From contig DATGIF010000031.1 in the NCBI GenBank assembly GCA_035295845.1, forward strand, positions 1 through 64,000: a DNA stretch of 64,000 nucleotides. Direction: 5' to 3'. The DNA is from Palsa-892 sp035295845. GTDB lineage: Bacteria > Pseudomonadota > Alphaproteobacteria > Rhizobiales > Xanthobacteraceae. Position 1 is the stretch's first letter. Each line of letters starts with the position of its first letter. The translations under genes and the position numbers were made by a program. Below the pieces are notes generated by a model that worked only from the letters and a program-made list of their open reading frames with translations, ran no database searches and was not told where the DNA came from. This document shows positions 44,062 to 52,314 of this stretch, in pieces.

Positions 44062-44874
44062 GTGTTCGACTTCAATCAGATCCTGAACTGGAAACTGCTC
44101 GCCGGCAGCCACGAATTTCCCGGTCCTGACGGCGGTACCTGCATCAATGAGGCGGCGATCGTCGCCGCCGGTTTCGCTTATCGCGAGATCGGCTCGCCCG
44201 ACGATTGTCCGCCTTGCTTCTCGCGGACGCTTGCGGCCTATGCGCTTTCGCTCAACGACCGGATTCCGGACGATGCGCTCCGTCACAAGCTCCTGATGCC
44301 GTTCGTGACGCGGCTCGCGGGAAGCGCCGACACCGAGGCGGTCGAGGAACTGCGGGCGGCGCACATCATCGGCGCCATCGTCACCCGCATCCTCCCCACC
44401 GCGCTCGAATTCAGCGGCCTGTTCAATGTCGCGCTCGTGCTCCGCGGCGCCGACACCGCCGAAAATACGCGGACCGTCATGGCGATCACCGTCGACGTGA
44501 TCGAAAAGATGGTTCCCATCAGCCCCTGCCCCTCGTCGCTGTTCGACGATCCTTTGATGCTGTTGGCCGACGCGCTACGCGATCTCTTTGTCGATGAAGC
44601 GTGGGGGCGCACCCAGCCCATGCTGCGCGCCGGCGATCTTGTCTATTACGCCGGCACGATTCTCGAAGGAAAACGCAACGGCAAAGCGAAGAAGGCGGAG
44701 GAGGTGCAATCCTGCTTCATCGCCGCCGCCGCGATCCTCGAGGAAGCGATGGCTATCGGAAACCAGGCAGAATCCATCGCTACGGAAACGGTGGCTTCGC
44801 GATTTGAAACGGCAAAAGAGGCGCGGCGGCAGCCCCGCGAAACGAAAGTTCTCGTGCCGCTCGCGGCCGCTTAA
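44062..44874 (+). CDS. Unknown-family protein, tandem paralogue 3 of 3
   Basis: A 270-residue soluble protein beginning at GTG 44062, ten bases after AAGGAG; an ATG at 44032 would add ten residues but overlaps the previous stop. The N-terminal block NQILNWKLLAGSHEFPGPD, GGTCINEAAIVAAGFAYR, DDCPPCFSRTLAAYAL and LMPFVTRLAGSAD is near-identical in pattern to paralogue 2. The C terminus has EAMAIGNQAESIATETVASR. It is followed by a strong terminator. No function assigned. Confidence 0.8.
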   Translation: MFDFNQILNWKLLAGSHEFPGPDGGTCINEAAIVAAGFAYREIGSPDDCPPCFSRTLAAYALSLNDRIPDDALRHKLLMPFVTRLAGSADTEAVEELRAAHIIGAIVTRILPTALEFSGLFNVALVLRGADTAENTRTVMAITVDVIEKMVPISPCPSSLFDDPLMLLADALRDLFVDEAWGRTQPMLRAGDLVYYAGTILEGKRNGKAKKAEEVQSCFIAAAAILEEAMAIGNQAESIATETVASRFETAKEARRQPRETKVLVPLAAA

Positions 44875-44907
44875 ACCGCGGCTCGTTCGCCGAGACTCTC
44901 AAACAAA

Positions 44908-44945
44908 TCCGCCGATCCGTTGAACCGGATCGGCGGACTTTTTTG
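44908..44945 (+). terminator. Rho-independent terminator after the paralogue cluster
   Basis: A perfect 12-base-pair stem TCCGCCGATCCG / CGGATCGGCGGA with loop TTGAAC is followed by CTTTTTTG. It lies 33 bases after paralogue 3 and should end that transcript; it also faces the convergent small gene. Confidence 0.9.
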
Positions 44946-44957
44946 CGTAGCCGAATT

Positions 44958-45254
44958 TCAGGCGCGGGTGCCGGTGAAGGGCAATGCGCCGAAGGCGCCG
45001 GCATTGGCGTTGCCGGAAATCTTGTCGCCGTCCACGGTGCCGGAGAATTCGAGCGTCATCGGCATCGGGTTCACGATCGCGACTTTCCACGAAACGTTGT
45101 TGCCGTCGACCTTGCCGTCGGTGATCGCGGTCGAGTTGCCGTCTGCCGCCTGCGTGCCGCTGAGCGCGCCGCCGGAGGCGGCGATGTTGAGCGTCGCCTG
45201 CCGCGTGCCGATCGGCGTCTCGATCGAAATATTCCAGGTGCCGTCCACTGCCAT
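44958..45254 (-). CDS. Small conserved beta-rich protein of unknown function
   Basis: A 98-residue protein starting MAVDGTWNISIETPIGTRQA and ending AGAFGALPFTGTRA. It is rich in Gly, Thr, Asn and Ser, with alternating strands and no Cys or signal peptide. Proteins of this kind (DGTWN...G...GT) occur widely in Rhizobiales without assigned function. An ATG at 45263 adds three residues. It is divergent from argC. Confidence 0.7.
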   Translation of the reverse strand: MAVDGTWNISIETPIGTRQATLNIAASGGALSGTQAADGNSTAITDGKVDGNNVSWKVAIVNPMPMTLEFSGTVDGDKISGNANAGAFGALPFTGTRA

Positions 45255-45445
45255 GGTGCCCATCCTCGTGTGCTGTTTCCTTGAATTCGCGCCGACCCTA
45301 TCGCGGCTCCTGGAGCCTAGCAATCGTGACGCTACGGAAGGCAAGCGCGGAATGGGCGGAACCGCGGATGTGACAATACGTTATCCCGCGGCTTTCGCTC
45401 ACCGCGACTTTGCGCTAAGGCTCGCGCCCCGCTCAAGGGACGACC

Positions 45446-46501
45446 ATGACGGATCAGAAGGCGCGCATCGGAATTCTGGGCGCTTCCGGCTACACCGGCG
45501 GCGAACTCGTGCGCCTGTTGCTCCGTCACCCGCATGCGGAGATCAAGGCGCTCACCGCCGACCGCCACGCCGGCCAGGCGATGACGGCGGTGTTTCCGCA
45601 ATTCGCCGGCTTCGACCTGCCGAAGCTCGTCAAGATCGAGGAGATTGACGCGAACGCCCTCGACTTCGTCTTCTGCGGGCTGCCGCACGGCACCACGCAA
45701 ACCGTGATCAAGAATCTTTTGGCCGCTTCGGCGAAGTTGAAGATCGCGGATCTGTCCGCCGATTTCCGCCTGCAAGACCCGGTCATGTACGAGAAATGGT
45801 ACGGCCACGGGCATTTGGCGCCGGAGCTGCAGGCCGAGGCGGTGTATGGGCTCGCGGAAATCTATCGCGAGCAGATCAAGAAGGCGCGCCTCGTGGCGGT
45901 GCCCGGCTGCTTCCCCGCGACCTCGATCAGCGCGCTCGTGCCGCTTCTGGAAGCGGGTGCGATTGATCCGGATTCGATCGTGATCGACTCGAAAACCGGC
46001 ATGACCGGCGCCGGCCGCGCGGCGAAGGAAAACATGCTCTTCGGCGAAGTCTCGGAAGGCATCCACGCCTATGGCGTCGGCAGCCACCGGCACACCGCCG
46101 AGCTTGACCAGGAATTCTCGCTCGCGGCCAAACGGCCGGTGACGGTGACCTTCACCCCGCATCTCGCGCCGATGAACCGCGGCATTTACGCCACGCATTA
46201 CGTGCGGCTGGTGGGCAAGACCACGGTCGAGCAGCTGCACCGGGTGCTTGCCGATTTCTACAAGAACGAGCCCTTCGTGAAGGTGCTCGACATCGGCACC
46301 GTGCCGCAGTCGCGGCATGTGCGCGGCTCGAATTTCATCCAGATCAGCGTGATCGCTGACCGCGTCGCCGGCCGCGCCATCGTGATTTCGACGCTCGACA
46401 ACCTGATCAAGGGCGCCTCGGGTCTCGCGGTGCAGGACATGAACCTGATGCTCGGCTTCCCCGAAACCGAAGGCTTGATGCAGCTCGCGCTGTTTCCGTG
46501 A
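45446..46501 (+). CDS. argC: N-acetyl-gamma-glutamyl-phosphate reductase
   Basis: A 351-residue NADPH enzyme of arginine biosynthesis. The nucleotide-binding motif is GASGYTGGELVRLL at 12-25. The catalytic Cys is C155 in VPGCFPATS. GVGSHRHTAEL and HLAPMNRGIY are also family motifs. Full-length. No other arg gene is adjacent. Confidence 0.96.
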   Translation: MTDQKARIGILGASGYTGGELVRLLLRHPHAEIKALTADRHAGQAMTAVFPQFAGFDLPKLVKIEEIDANALDFVFCGLPHGTTQTVIKNLLAASAKLKIADLSADFRLQDPVMYEKWYGHGHLAPELQAEAVYGLAEIYREQIKKARLVAVPGCFPATSISALVPLLEAGAIDPDSIVIDSKTGMTGAGRAAKENMLFGEVSEGIHAYGVGSHRHTAELDQEFSLAAKRPVTVTFTPHLAPMNRGIYATHYVRLVGKTTVEQLHRVLADFYKNEPFVKVLDIGTVPQSRHVRGSNFIQISVIADRVAGRAIVISTLDNLIKGASGLAVQDMNLMLGFPETEGLMQLALFP

Positions 46502-46505
46502 GCGA

Positions 46506-46961
46506 TTATTTGGCCGTCCACAGCGCCGAAGATTGCGGCGTCTCCCACAATCGCACTGAAAGGACGCGCACGCCGTGCGGCGCCAGCAATTTGGCGGCGA
46601 CCTTGCCGAGTTCGGCGGCGATCACCTCGACCGTCGGATAGCCGTCGAGGAGATAGGCGGGCTTGCCGAGCCGCTTGTTCGCTTCGATCACCGCCTTCAC
46701 CGACGGCTCATCGTCCTTCGCGTAGAGGATCGCCGTGTGGTCGAAATGCTCCTTGATCCAGCCGCCGACCAGGTCTTCGATCACGGAAAAATCCACGACG
46801 CGCCCGAGGCCATCGAGCTTCTCGGCGGTGACCGAAATCTCGGCGGCGTAGCGATGGCCGTGATAGGCCTTGCACACGCCCTCGTGGCCGGGGATGCGGT
46901 GCATCGCATCCCACTCGAGGCGCTGCACGATCGCGATTGATTTCGCGTTTTCATTCGACAT
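46506..46961 (-). CDS. queD: 6-Carboxy-5,6,7,8-tetrahydropterin synthase
   Basis: A 151-residue enzyme of queuosine biosynthesis, acting on dihydroneopterin triphosphate. Zinc ligands are H21 in AMHRIPGH and H34/H36 in YHGHRY; the catalytic Cys is C30. VVDFSVIEDLVGG and FDHTAIL follow the family pattern. It is divergent from queE by 34 bases, so the two probably share a promoter region. QueC and QueF are not in the window. Confidence 0.94.
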   Translation of the reverse strand: MSNENAKSIAIVQRLEWDAMHRIPGHEGVCKAYHGHRYAAEISVTAEKLDGLGRVVDFSVIEDLVGGWIKEHFDHTAILYAKDDEPSVKAVIEANKRLGKPAYLLDGYPTVEVIAAELGKVAAKLLAPHGVRVLSVRLWETPQSSALWTAK

Positions 46962-46995
46962 AGTTTGCTCGCAACCGGGTTCTAATCACGCTTCG

Positions 46996-47622
46996 ATGTA
47001 CGCGGTCAAAGAGATATTCCTCACCCTGCAGGGCGAGGGCGCGCAAACCGGCCGCCGGGCGGTGTTTTGCCGCTTCGCCGGCTGCAACCTTTGGTCGGGC
47101 CGCGAGGAGGATCGCGCGGCCGCGGTCTGCAAATTTTGCGATACCGAATTCGTCGGCACCGACGGCACCAAGGGCGGAAAATATACGGCCGCCGATCTTG
47201 CCAGGACGATCGAACAGGAATGGGGCGAGGATCGTCACCACCGTTTCGTCGTGCTCACCGGCGGCGAGCCGCTATTGCAGGTGGACGAGCAATTGGTCGC
47301 GGCACTTCATGCGGTCGGCTTCGAGATCGCGGTCGAGACCAACGGCACCGTCGAGCCGCCGGAAGGCCTCGATTGGGTTTGCGTGAGCCCAAAGGCGGGC
47401 GCCGAAATCGTCGTGCAGGCGGGTAACGAATTGAAGCTCGTGTTCCCGCAGCAGGGGGCGGCGCCCGAGGATTTCGCTGATCTCGCCTTCGAGCACTTTT
47501 CCTTGCAGCCCATGGACGGTCCGGACGTCGCGGAAAACACGAAACGCGCGCTCGCCTATTGTCTGGCGCATCCGCAATGGCGGCTCAGCCTGCAAACGCA
47601 CAAGGCGCTCGGCATCCGCTAG
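46996..47622 (+). CDS. queE: 7-Carboxy-7-deazaguanine synthase
   Basis: A 208-residue radical SAM enzyme that converts carboxytetrahydropterin to carboxydeazaguanine. The iron-sulfur cluster Cys are C30, C45 and C48, spaced CX14CX2C, the expanded motif of many QueE proteins, instead of CX3CX2C. LTGGEPLLQVD is the SAM-binding GGE region. It starts at ATG 46996. Its stop TAG abuts the CTA stop of trmO. Confidence 0.94.
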   Translation: MYAVKEIFLTLQGEGAQTGRRAVFCRFAGCNLWSGREEDRAAAVCKFCDTEFVGTDGTKGGKYTAADLARTIEQEWGEDRHHRFVVLTGGEPLLQVDEQLVAALHAVGFEIAVETNGTVEPPEGLDWVCVSPKAGAEIVVQAGNELKLVFPQQGAAPEDFADLAFEHFSLQPMDGPDVAENTKRALAYCLAHPQWRLSLQTHKALGIR

Positions 47623-48093
47623 CTATTTCCAATAACCCGCCATCAATTCATGCGCCCACTTCGGCTCGCGGATCTCGCCGCGCGGCAAGAAGCCGCGCAT
47701 CACCGGCTTGATGTCGAGCACGGGCGTGCCGTCGATGGCGTCCAGGCCCTCTACATGCAGGATGTTTTTCTCGACCTTCAGCAGCCGGCACATGGTGACG
47801 CCGATGCGGTTGGGCCGGTCCTTGGAGCGTTGCGCGAGAATGCCGGTGAGCGGCCAGTCTTCGCGCCCGCGCGAGCGGCGGGCGCCGCGGCAGGCTTTCG
47901 CAGGATCGGCGCGGTCGAACAGAAACACAACCTCGATGTGCGAAAAATCGGAAAGCCCGAGGACGGCGTCGGGTTCAAGTTCTTTCGCGTCGAGTTCGAT
48001 GCGGGTTTCGATCCGGTCCCAGCCGTCGTCAATCGGCTCTTCGCGCGCGCTTTTGACGTAGCCGATCGGGCGGACGGAAAATTCCTTCGGCAT
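47623..48093 (-). CDS. trmO: tRNA (N6-threonylcarbamoyladenosine37) methyltransferase, TrmO/TsaA family
   Basis: A 156-residue TrmO-type protein with a beta-barrel SAM-binding fold, which methylates t6A37 in tRNA-Thr. FSVRPIGYVKS at 5-15 is diagnostic, and SHIEVVFLFDRAD, RPNRIGVTMCRLL and DIKPVMRGFLPRGE follow. Annotated in many genomes as TsaA. It is next to queD/queE, another tRNA-modification pair, but they are on different strands. Confidence 0.88.
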   Translation of the reverse strand: MPKEFSVRPIGYVKSAREEPIDDGWDRIETRIELDAKELEPDAVLGLSDFSHIEVVFLFDRADPAKACRGARRSRGREDWPLTGILAQRSKDRPNRIGVTMCRLLKVEKNILHVEGLDAIDGTPVLDIKPVMRGFLPRGEIREPKWAHELMAGYWK

Positions 48094-48103
48094 CTTTCCG
48101 CTC

Positions 48104-48955
48104 TTACCGCTTCAACCACGCGAGCAGCGTCCGGCTCACCAAATCGGACGCGTCCTGCTGCACGAAATGGTCGGCGCCGGGAATCGTGGTGATGGTCAGA
48201 TCCGCGTCGACCCAGTTCCACAGACCATTCAGGCCGGTGGGAGCCAGCGCCTTGTCCTTCAGCCCGTGGATGAGGAGCGTCGGTATCTTCACGTGCTCGG
48301 GCTCGCTGTTCCACACGCGATAAGGTTCGCGCGGATAATTGGCCTGGTAATAATGCAGCATCGCCTGCGGGTCGGAGCGTTGCATCGCTTCGAGATGCCT
48401 TGCCCGCGCCGCGGGATCGCGCACCCAGGCCCCCAGGCGCTCGAGCGAAATCTGCTTGTAGAATTCCGGATCCATGAAGTTGCGGGCGTATTGGCTGTAT
48501 TTGACTTGCTCGGGATTGGTCGCGAGCTCGCGCGCGAGCGAATAGGGATGCGGCATATTGAGCACGGCGAGCTTTTCGCAAAGCTCCGGCCGCTTCATGG
48601 CGATGTTCCAGGCGGTGGCGCCGCCCCAGTCATGGCCGACAATGACCGCGCTTTTCTCGCCCTCGGCGGCAATGACCGCGGCGGCGTCGGCGACCATATG
48701 ATCGATCTTGTAATTGTCGACGCCTTTCGGCTTGTCGCTGAGATTGTAGCCGCGCATGTCGAGCGCGGCGGTGCGGAAGGATTTCGACAGCGCCAGCATC
48801 TGATGGCGCCAGGTGAGCCAATAATCCGGGAATCCGTGCAGGAAGACGACAAGCGGGCCTTTGCCGACCAGCGCGTAGTGAATTTTCACACCATCATTAT
48901 TGGCGTAGCGATGCTCGGCTTGGTCCTCGAGCGCGAGCGCCTCGGCCTCGCTCAT
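48104..48955 (-). CDS. Epoxide hydrolase-type alpha/beta hydrolase
   Basis: A 283-residue protein. The oxyanion motif is HGFPD at 40-44. The nucleophile elbow is GHDWGG at 107-112 (Asp109), as in soluble epoxide hydrolases and some dehalogenases. The His is in GADHFVQQD. It starts at ATG 48955, four bases overlapping the stop of the upstream MaoC-type gene, so they are translationally coupled. Substrate not known. Confidence 0.86.
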   Translation of the reverse strand: MSEAEALALEDQAEHRYANNDGVKIHYALVGKGPLVVFLHGFPDYWLTWRHQMLALSKSFRTAALDMRGYNLSDKPKGVDNYKIDHMVADAAAVIAAEGEKSAVIVGHDWGGATAWNIAMKRPELCEKLAVLNMPHPYSLARELATNPEQVKYSQYARNFMDPEFYKQISLERLGAWVRDPAARARHLEAMQRSDPQAMLHYYQANYPREPYRVWNSEPEHVKIPTLLIHGLKDKALAPTGLNGLWNWVDADLTITTIPGADHFVQQDASDLVSRTLLAWLKR

Positions 48956-49428
48956 TGCAGCACGATCACCGAAAGCGACTCGGCATAGACGGCGGGCTTG
49001 TCGCCACCCTCGATCTCGACCGTGACTTCGTTCTTCAGGAGCACTTCTTTGTCCGAACGGCGCGTGACTTCTTTCAGCTTGTAGCGCGCCCGCACGCGCT
49101 TGCCCGCGCGGACGGGCGTGAGAAAGCGCACCTTGTCGAGGCCGTAATTGATGCCCATGACGCGGCCCTCGATCTGCGGCAGCGCCTCGTAGCCCATGGG
49201 CGCCAAGAGCGACAGCGTCAGATAGCCGTGCGCGATGGTGCCGCCGAAGGGCGTCTCCTTCTTCGCGCGCGCGGGATCGACGTGGATGAACTGATGATCG
49301 CTGGTGACGTCGGCGAAGCGGTCGATCATCTCCTGGCTCACCACGTGCCATTGCGACACGCCGATTTCCTGGCCGATCTTCTTTTCCAGCTCGGCGACGG
49401 AAATCGCCGGCTTCTGCGGTGCGTTCAT
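48952..49428 (-). CDS. MaoC-family dehydratase (possible (R)-specific enoyl-CoA hydratase)
   Basis: A 158-residue hotdog-fold protein. The catalytic motif is SDHQFIHVDPARA near residue 43-55 with the Asp and His intact; FGGTIAHGYLTLSL follows. It lies between phaC (50 bases upstream) and the epoxide hydrolase gene. Its position suggests a PhaJ-like role that supplies (R)-3-hydroxyacyl-CoA to PHA synthase; this is inference. Confidence 0.85.
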   Translation of the reverse strand: MNAPQKPAISVAELEKKIGQEIGVSQWHVVSQEMIDRFADVTSDHQFIHVDPARAKKETPFGGTIAHGYLTLSLLAPMGYEALPQIEGRVMGINYGLDKVRFLTPVRAGKRVRARYKLKEVTRRSDKEVLLKNEVTVEIEGGDKPAVYAESLSVIVLQ

Positions 49429-49477
49429 GCGGAGCCCCCGTGCCGGCGATCTTTTTCAAACGCCGCAGGCAACCTCG

Positions 49478-51280
49478 TCAAGCGCGCACTTTGACGTAGC
49501 GTCCAGGCGCATCTTCGATGGGTCTGAGCTTGCCGCCGCCCGGCTCTCGTGCCGGCACCTGCTCGTCGCCCATGGTCTTGACCCAGCCGAACCAGTCCGG
49601 CCACCACGAGCCGGAGTGCTCTTCGGCGTCCGTGAGCCAGGTTTCGAGGTCGCCATTGGTGCCGCCGCCGGTCCAGTAGCCGTATTTCGGTTTACGCGGC
49701 GAGTTGACGACGCCGGCGATGTGGCCGGAACCCGCGAGCACGAACTTCACCGGCGCGCCGAAATATTTGCTGCCGATGAACACCGACTTTGCCGGCGCGA
49801 TATGGTCCTCGCGCGTGGCGAGATTGTAAATCGGAATGTTCACCTTGCCGAGGTCAATGCGCACATTGCCGATCGTCATCAGCCCCTTCGAGAGTTTGTT
49901 CTCGAGATAGCAGTTGCGAAGATAGAACGAGTGGTTGGCCGCCGGCAGCCGTGTCGAATCCGAGTTCCAGAAGAGAAGATCGAACGGGAAGGGCGCCTTG
50001 CCGCGCAGATAATTATTGACGACGTAAGGCCAGACAAGGTCGTTCGCGCGCAGCATGTTGAAGGCGGTCGCCATGCGGGAAGCGTCGAGATAGCCGACCT
50101 CCTTCATGCGCCGCTCGATGCCGGCGATCTGATCCTCATCCACGAACACCTTGAGGTCGCCGGCGTGGGTGAAGTCGATTTGCGTCGTGAGCAACGTCCC
50201 GCTCTTGATGCGGTCGTCGGCCTTCGCCGCCATGTAGCCGAGTGTGCTCGCCAACAGCGTGCCGCCGACGCAATAGCCGACCGCGTGTGCGCGCCGCTCG
50301 CCGGTCGCGTCCTCGACGCGGTCGAGCGCGGTGAGGATCCCGTCGCGCATATAGTCCTCAAAGCTTTTTTCCGCGAGCCTGGCGTCGGGATTAACCCAGG
50401 AAATCACGAATACGGTGAGGCCCTGATCGACCATCCACTTGATCAGCGACTTCTCCGGCGTCAGATCCAGCACGTAAAATTTGTTAATCCACGGCGGCAC
50501 GATCAGGATTGGGATCGTGAAAACAGTCGCGGTCGACGGCGAATACTGAATGAGCTGAAAGAGCTCGTTCTCGTAGATCACCTTGCCGGGGCTGGTGGCG
50601 AGATTGCGCCCGACCTCGAACTTGGAGGGGTCCGACTGGCGGATTTTGAGGTCGCCGCGGCCCGCCTCGATGTCCTCGGTCAGCATCTTCATGCCGCGCA
50701 CGAGGTTGTCGGCGTTCGACAAAAGCGTCTCGTGGAAGAGTTCCGGATTGGTCAGCACGAAGTTCGACGGCGAAATCGCGCCGGCGAGCTGGCGCACGTA
50801 GAAGTCGGCCTTGTGCTTGGTGTGCTCGTTGAGGCTCTCGGCATCGCGCACCATGCGTTCGGCCCAGTTGGCCGTGATGAGGTAGGCCTGCTTCATCGTG
50901 TCGAAGAAGGGGTTTGCCGACCATTCGGGGTGGACGAAACGCTTGTCCTTCTCGCCGGGGAGCGCAACGGGCGCCGCCGCTTCGCCCGAAAGCCGCCGCA
51001 TGGTTTGCGCCCACAGCTCCATGTAGCCTTTCATCAGGCTCGACTGCGCTTCCAGCGTGCGCTTGGGATCGGACATCCAATATTCGGCGACCTGGCCGAG
51101 GGTCTTGACCACATCGGCGATTTCGCCGGCCAGGTCGTCGCGGTTTTCGCCGGCCTCGCGCGGCTTGAGGTACGCGGCCATCGCCTTGCCGCCCTGTTCG
51201 ATCAACTGCGCGATGTTCTTCGCGAGCTGATCGGGGTCGATCCCGCCCGGGGCCGTTGTGTCCTTGTCCTCGCGGTCCAT
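49478..51280 (-). CDS. phaC: Class I poly(3-hydroxyalkanoate) synthase
   Basis: A 600-residue enzyme that polymerises hydroxyacyl-CoA into polyhydroxyalkanoate granules. The lipase-like box GYCVGG contains the catalytic Cys (about residue 337). The Asp and His are in the C-terminal part, the His in LAGSGHIAGVVNSP. VPPWINKFYVLDL and PFDLLFWNSDSTRLP are typical for class I. It starts at ATG 51280 after GGGAGGACCG; the upstream extension is not homologous. It heads the minus-strand cluster with the MaoC and epoxide hydrolase genes. Confidence 0.96.
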   Translation of the reverse strand: MDREDKDTTAPGGIDPDQLAKNIAQLIEQGGKAMAAYLKPREAGENRDDLAGEIADVVKTLGQVAEYWMSDPKRTLEAQSSLMKGYMELWAQTMRRLSGEAAAPVALPGEKDKRFVHPEWSANPFFDTMKQAYLITANWAERMVRDAESLNEHTKHKADFYVRQLAGAISPSNFVLTNPELFHETLLSNADNLVRGMKMLTEDIEAGRGDLKIRQSDPSKFEVGRNLATSPGKVIYENELFQLIQYSPSTATVFTIPILIVPPWINKFYVLDLTPEKSLIKWMVDQGLTVFVISWVNPDARLAEKSFEDYMRDGILTALDRVEDATGERRAHAVGYCVGGTLLASTLGYMAAKADDRIKSGTLLTTQIDFTHAGDLKVFVDEDQIAGIERRMKEVGYLDASRMATAFNMLRANDLVWPYVVNNYLRGKAPFPFDLLFWNSDSTRLPAANHSFYLRNCYLENKLSKGLMTIGNVRIDLGKVNIPIYNLATREDHIAPAKSVFIGSKYFGAPVKFVLAGSGHIAGVVNSPRKPKYGYWTGGGTNGDLETWLTDAEEHSGSWWPDWFGWVKTMGDEQVPAREPGGGKLRPIEDAPGRYVKVRA

Positions 51281-51922
51281 CGGTCCTCCCTCTGCCTGGA
51301 CCTTTTCAAAATGGCTCGGCGGCTCTCGCCCTGCCGCCACACTCACAGAAACCAAGTAATAGTTTGTGACGTTATTTGGAGAGCGGGCAAGGCATTTTGA
51401 TGCCCTTGGCCAGTCGGGGCAGCGGGCAGCAAGCCGAAATAAGGTGCATTTTTTGCAGTGCGAAGTCGCGGCTTTGAAAGTTACGGCGCTAAAACCTTCG
51501 CCCGGATGTCGTCCTCAAAGCGTCGCCCCGTATCTTTTTACAAATTTCGACAACAGTATTCATTACACGCAAATTCCCACGAGCCCCCGGCAGGATGCAT
51601 TTAGCGCAAACATCATCCGGCTCGGCCTGAACTACAGATTCGGAAGCCGCTGAACGCGAGCTCTTGATCCAAAACCCGGGGTCAAATTCCGAGCCCCGGC
51701 AGTGCAGGCAAGTTCACGCCGCCTGCGCAAGCTTGGTTGCACCTAGGTGGCCCGCTGCCATGGTCGCGGTTGCGCCCCGTCGACCGCCGGTGGCTAAACC
51801 CCTATCTATAGGCCTAGTAGCCGCTAATTCACCTTGGATCGCGCTTCCGCCATAATATGCGCCGAAACAGCTGGGGAACCGAAGCCGAAAGGCTTCGCCA
51901 GGGGCTTCACGAGGAATCTCGC
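51281..51922. other. Gene-poor stretch between phaC and the lipoprotein gene
   Basis: About 640 bases with no intact gene. The only coding-like trace is the porin fragment at 51531-51653. The remaining sequence is of lower GC in places and contains no convincing tRNA or structured RNA that I could recognise. Confidence 0.6.
51531..51653 (+). pseudogene. Remnant of an outer-membrane beta-barrel (porin-family) C terminus
   Basis: The translation ends SANIIRLGLNYRFGSR, preceded by YLFTNFDNSIHYTQ, which is the characteristic last strand region of Rhizobiales Omp25-like barrels. The first part of the reading frame (51366-51530) is not barrel-like, and no signal peptide or other strands are visible. 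I therefore read it as a truncated remnant. Confidence 0.6.
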
Positions 51923-52240
51923 GTGCGTGCCGTCTTGCTTCGCAAAATGCCGGGAATGCGGGCAGTCAGCGCCTTTATCCTGAGCGCTCTTCTCGCCCTT
52001 TTATTGGCAAGCTGCGCGAGCGGCGAGGTGCCCGTTCCCTTCCTGAACCCCAGCGCCGCACTGCCGCCCGCGCCTCCCGGACCCGCGCCCGAATACCCCT
52101 CGATCCAGCCGCCGGTGGTGGAGGGGACCCGGATTCCGGTCATGACCGAGGCCGAGCGGGATGCGGTCGAGGCCCAGCTCAAGAAGCTCGTTTCGGATCG
52201 CGAAGGCAAAGTGAAAAAGACAATTGATCAGAGCAATTAA
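51923..52240 (+). CDS. Lipoprotein of unknown function
   Basis: A 105-residue protein starting at GTG 51923, seven bases after GAGGA; an internal ATG at 51947 is an alternative. The signal ends in LLLASC, a lipobox, so the Cys would be acylated. The mature part is Pro-rich (SAALPPAPPGPAPE) then a charged helix (AERDAVEAQLKKLVSDRE). No family recognised, though similar short lipoproteins are frequent in Bradyrhizobium-like genomes. Confidence 0.65.
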   Translation: MRAVLLRKMPGMRAVSAFILSALLALLLASCASGEVPVPFLNPSAALPPAPPGPAPEYPSIQPPVVEGTRIPVMTEAERDAVEAQLKKLVSDREGKVKKTIDQSN

Positions 52241-52314
52241 TAGAAAAGATGTCGCGCGAGGCTTTCTGTGTCATCGTGAAGTGCTAGAACGCGCGGCCTG
52301 ATCCGAGGATTTCC

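Noticed and set aside
51654..51850. Possible tRNA or other structured RNA in the gene-poor stretch
   Set aside because: I looked for acceptor, D and T arm patterns and did not find a consistent cloverleaf.
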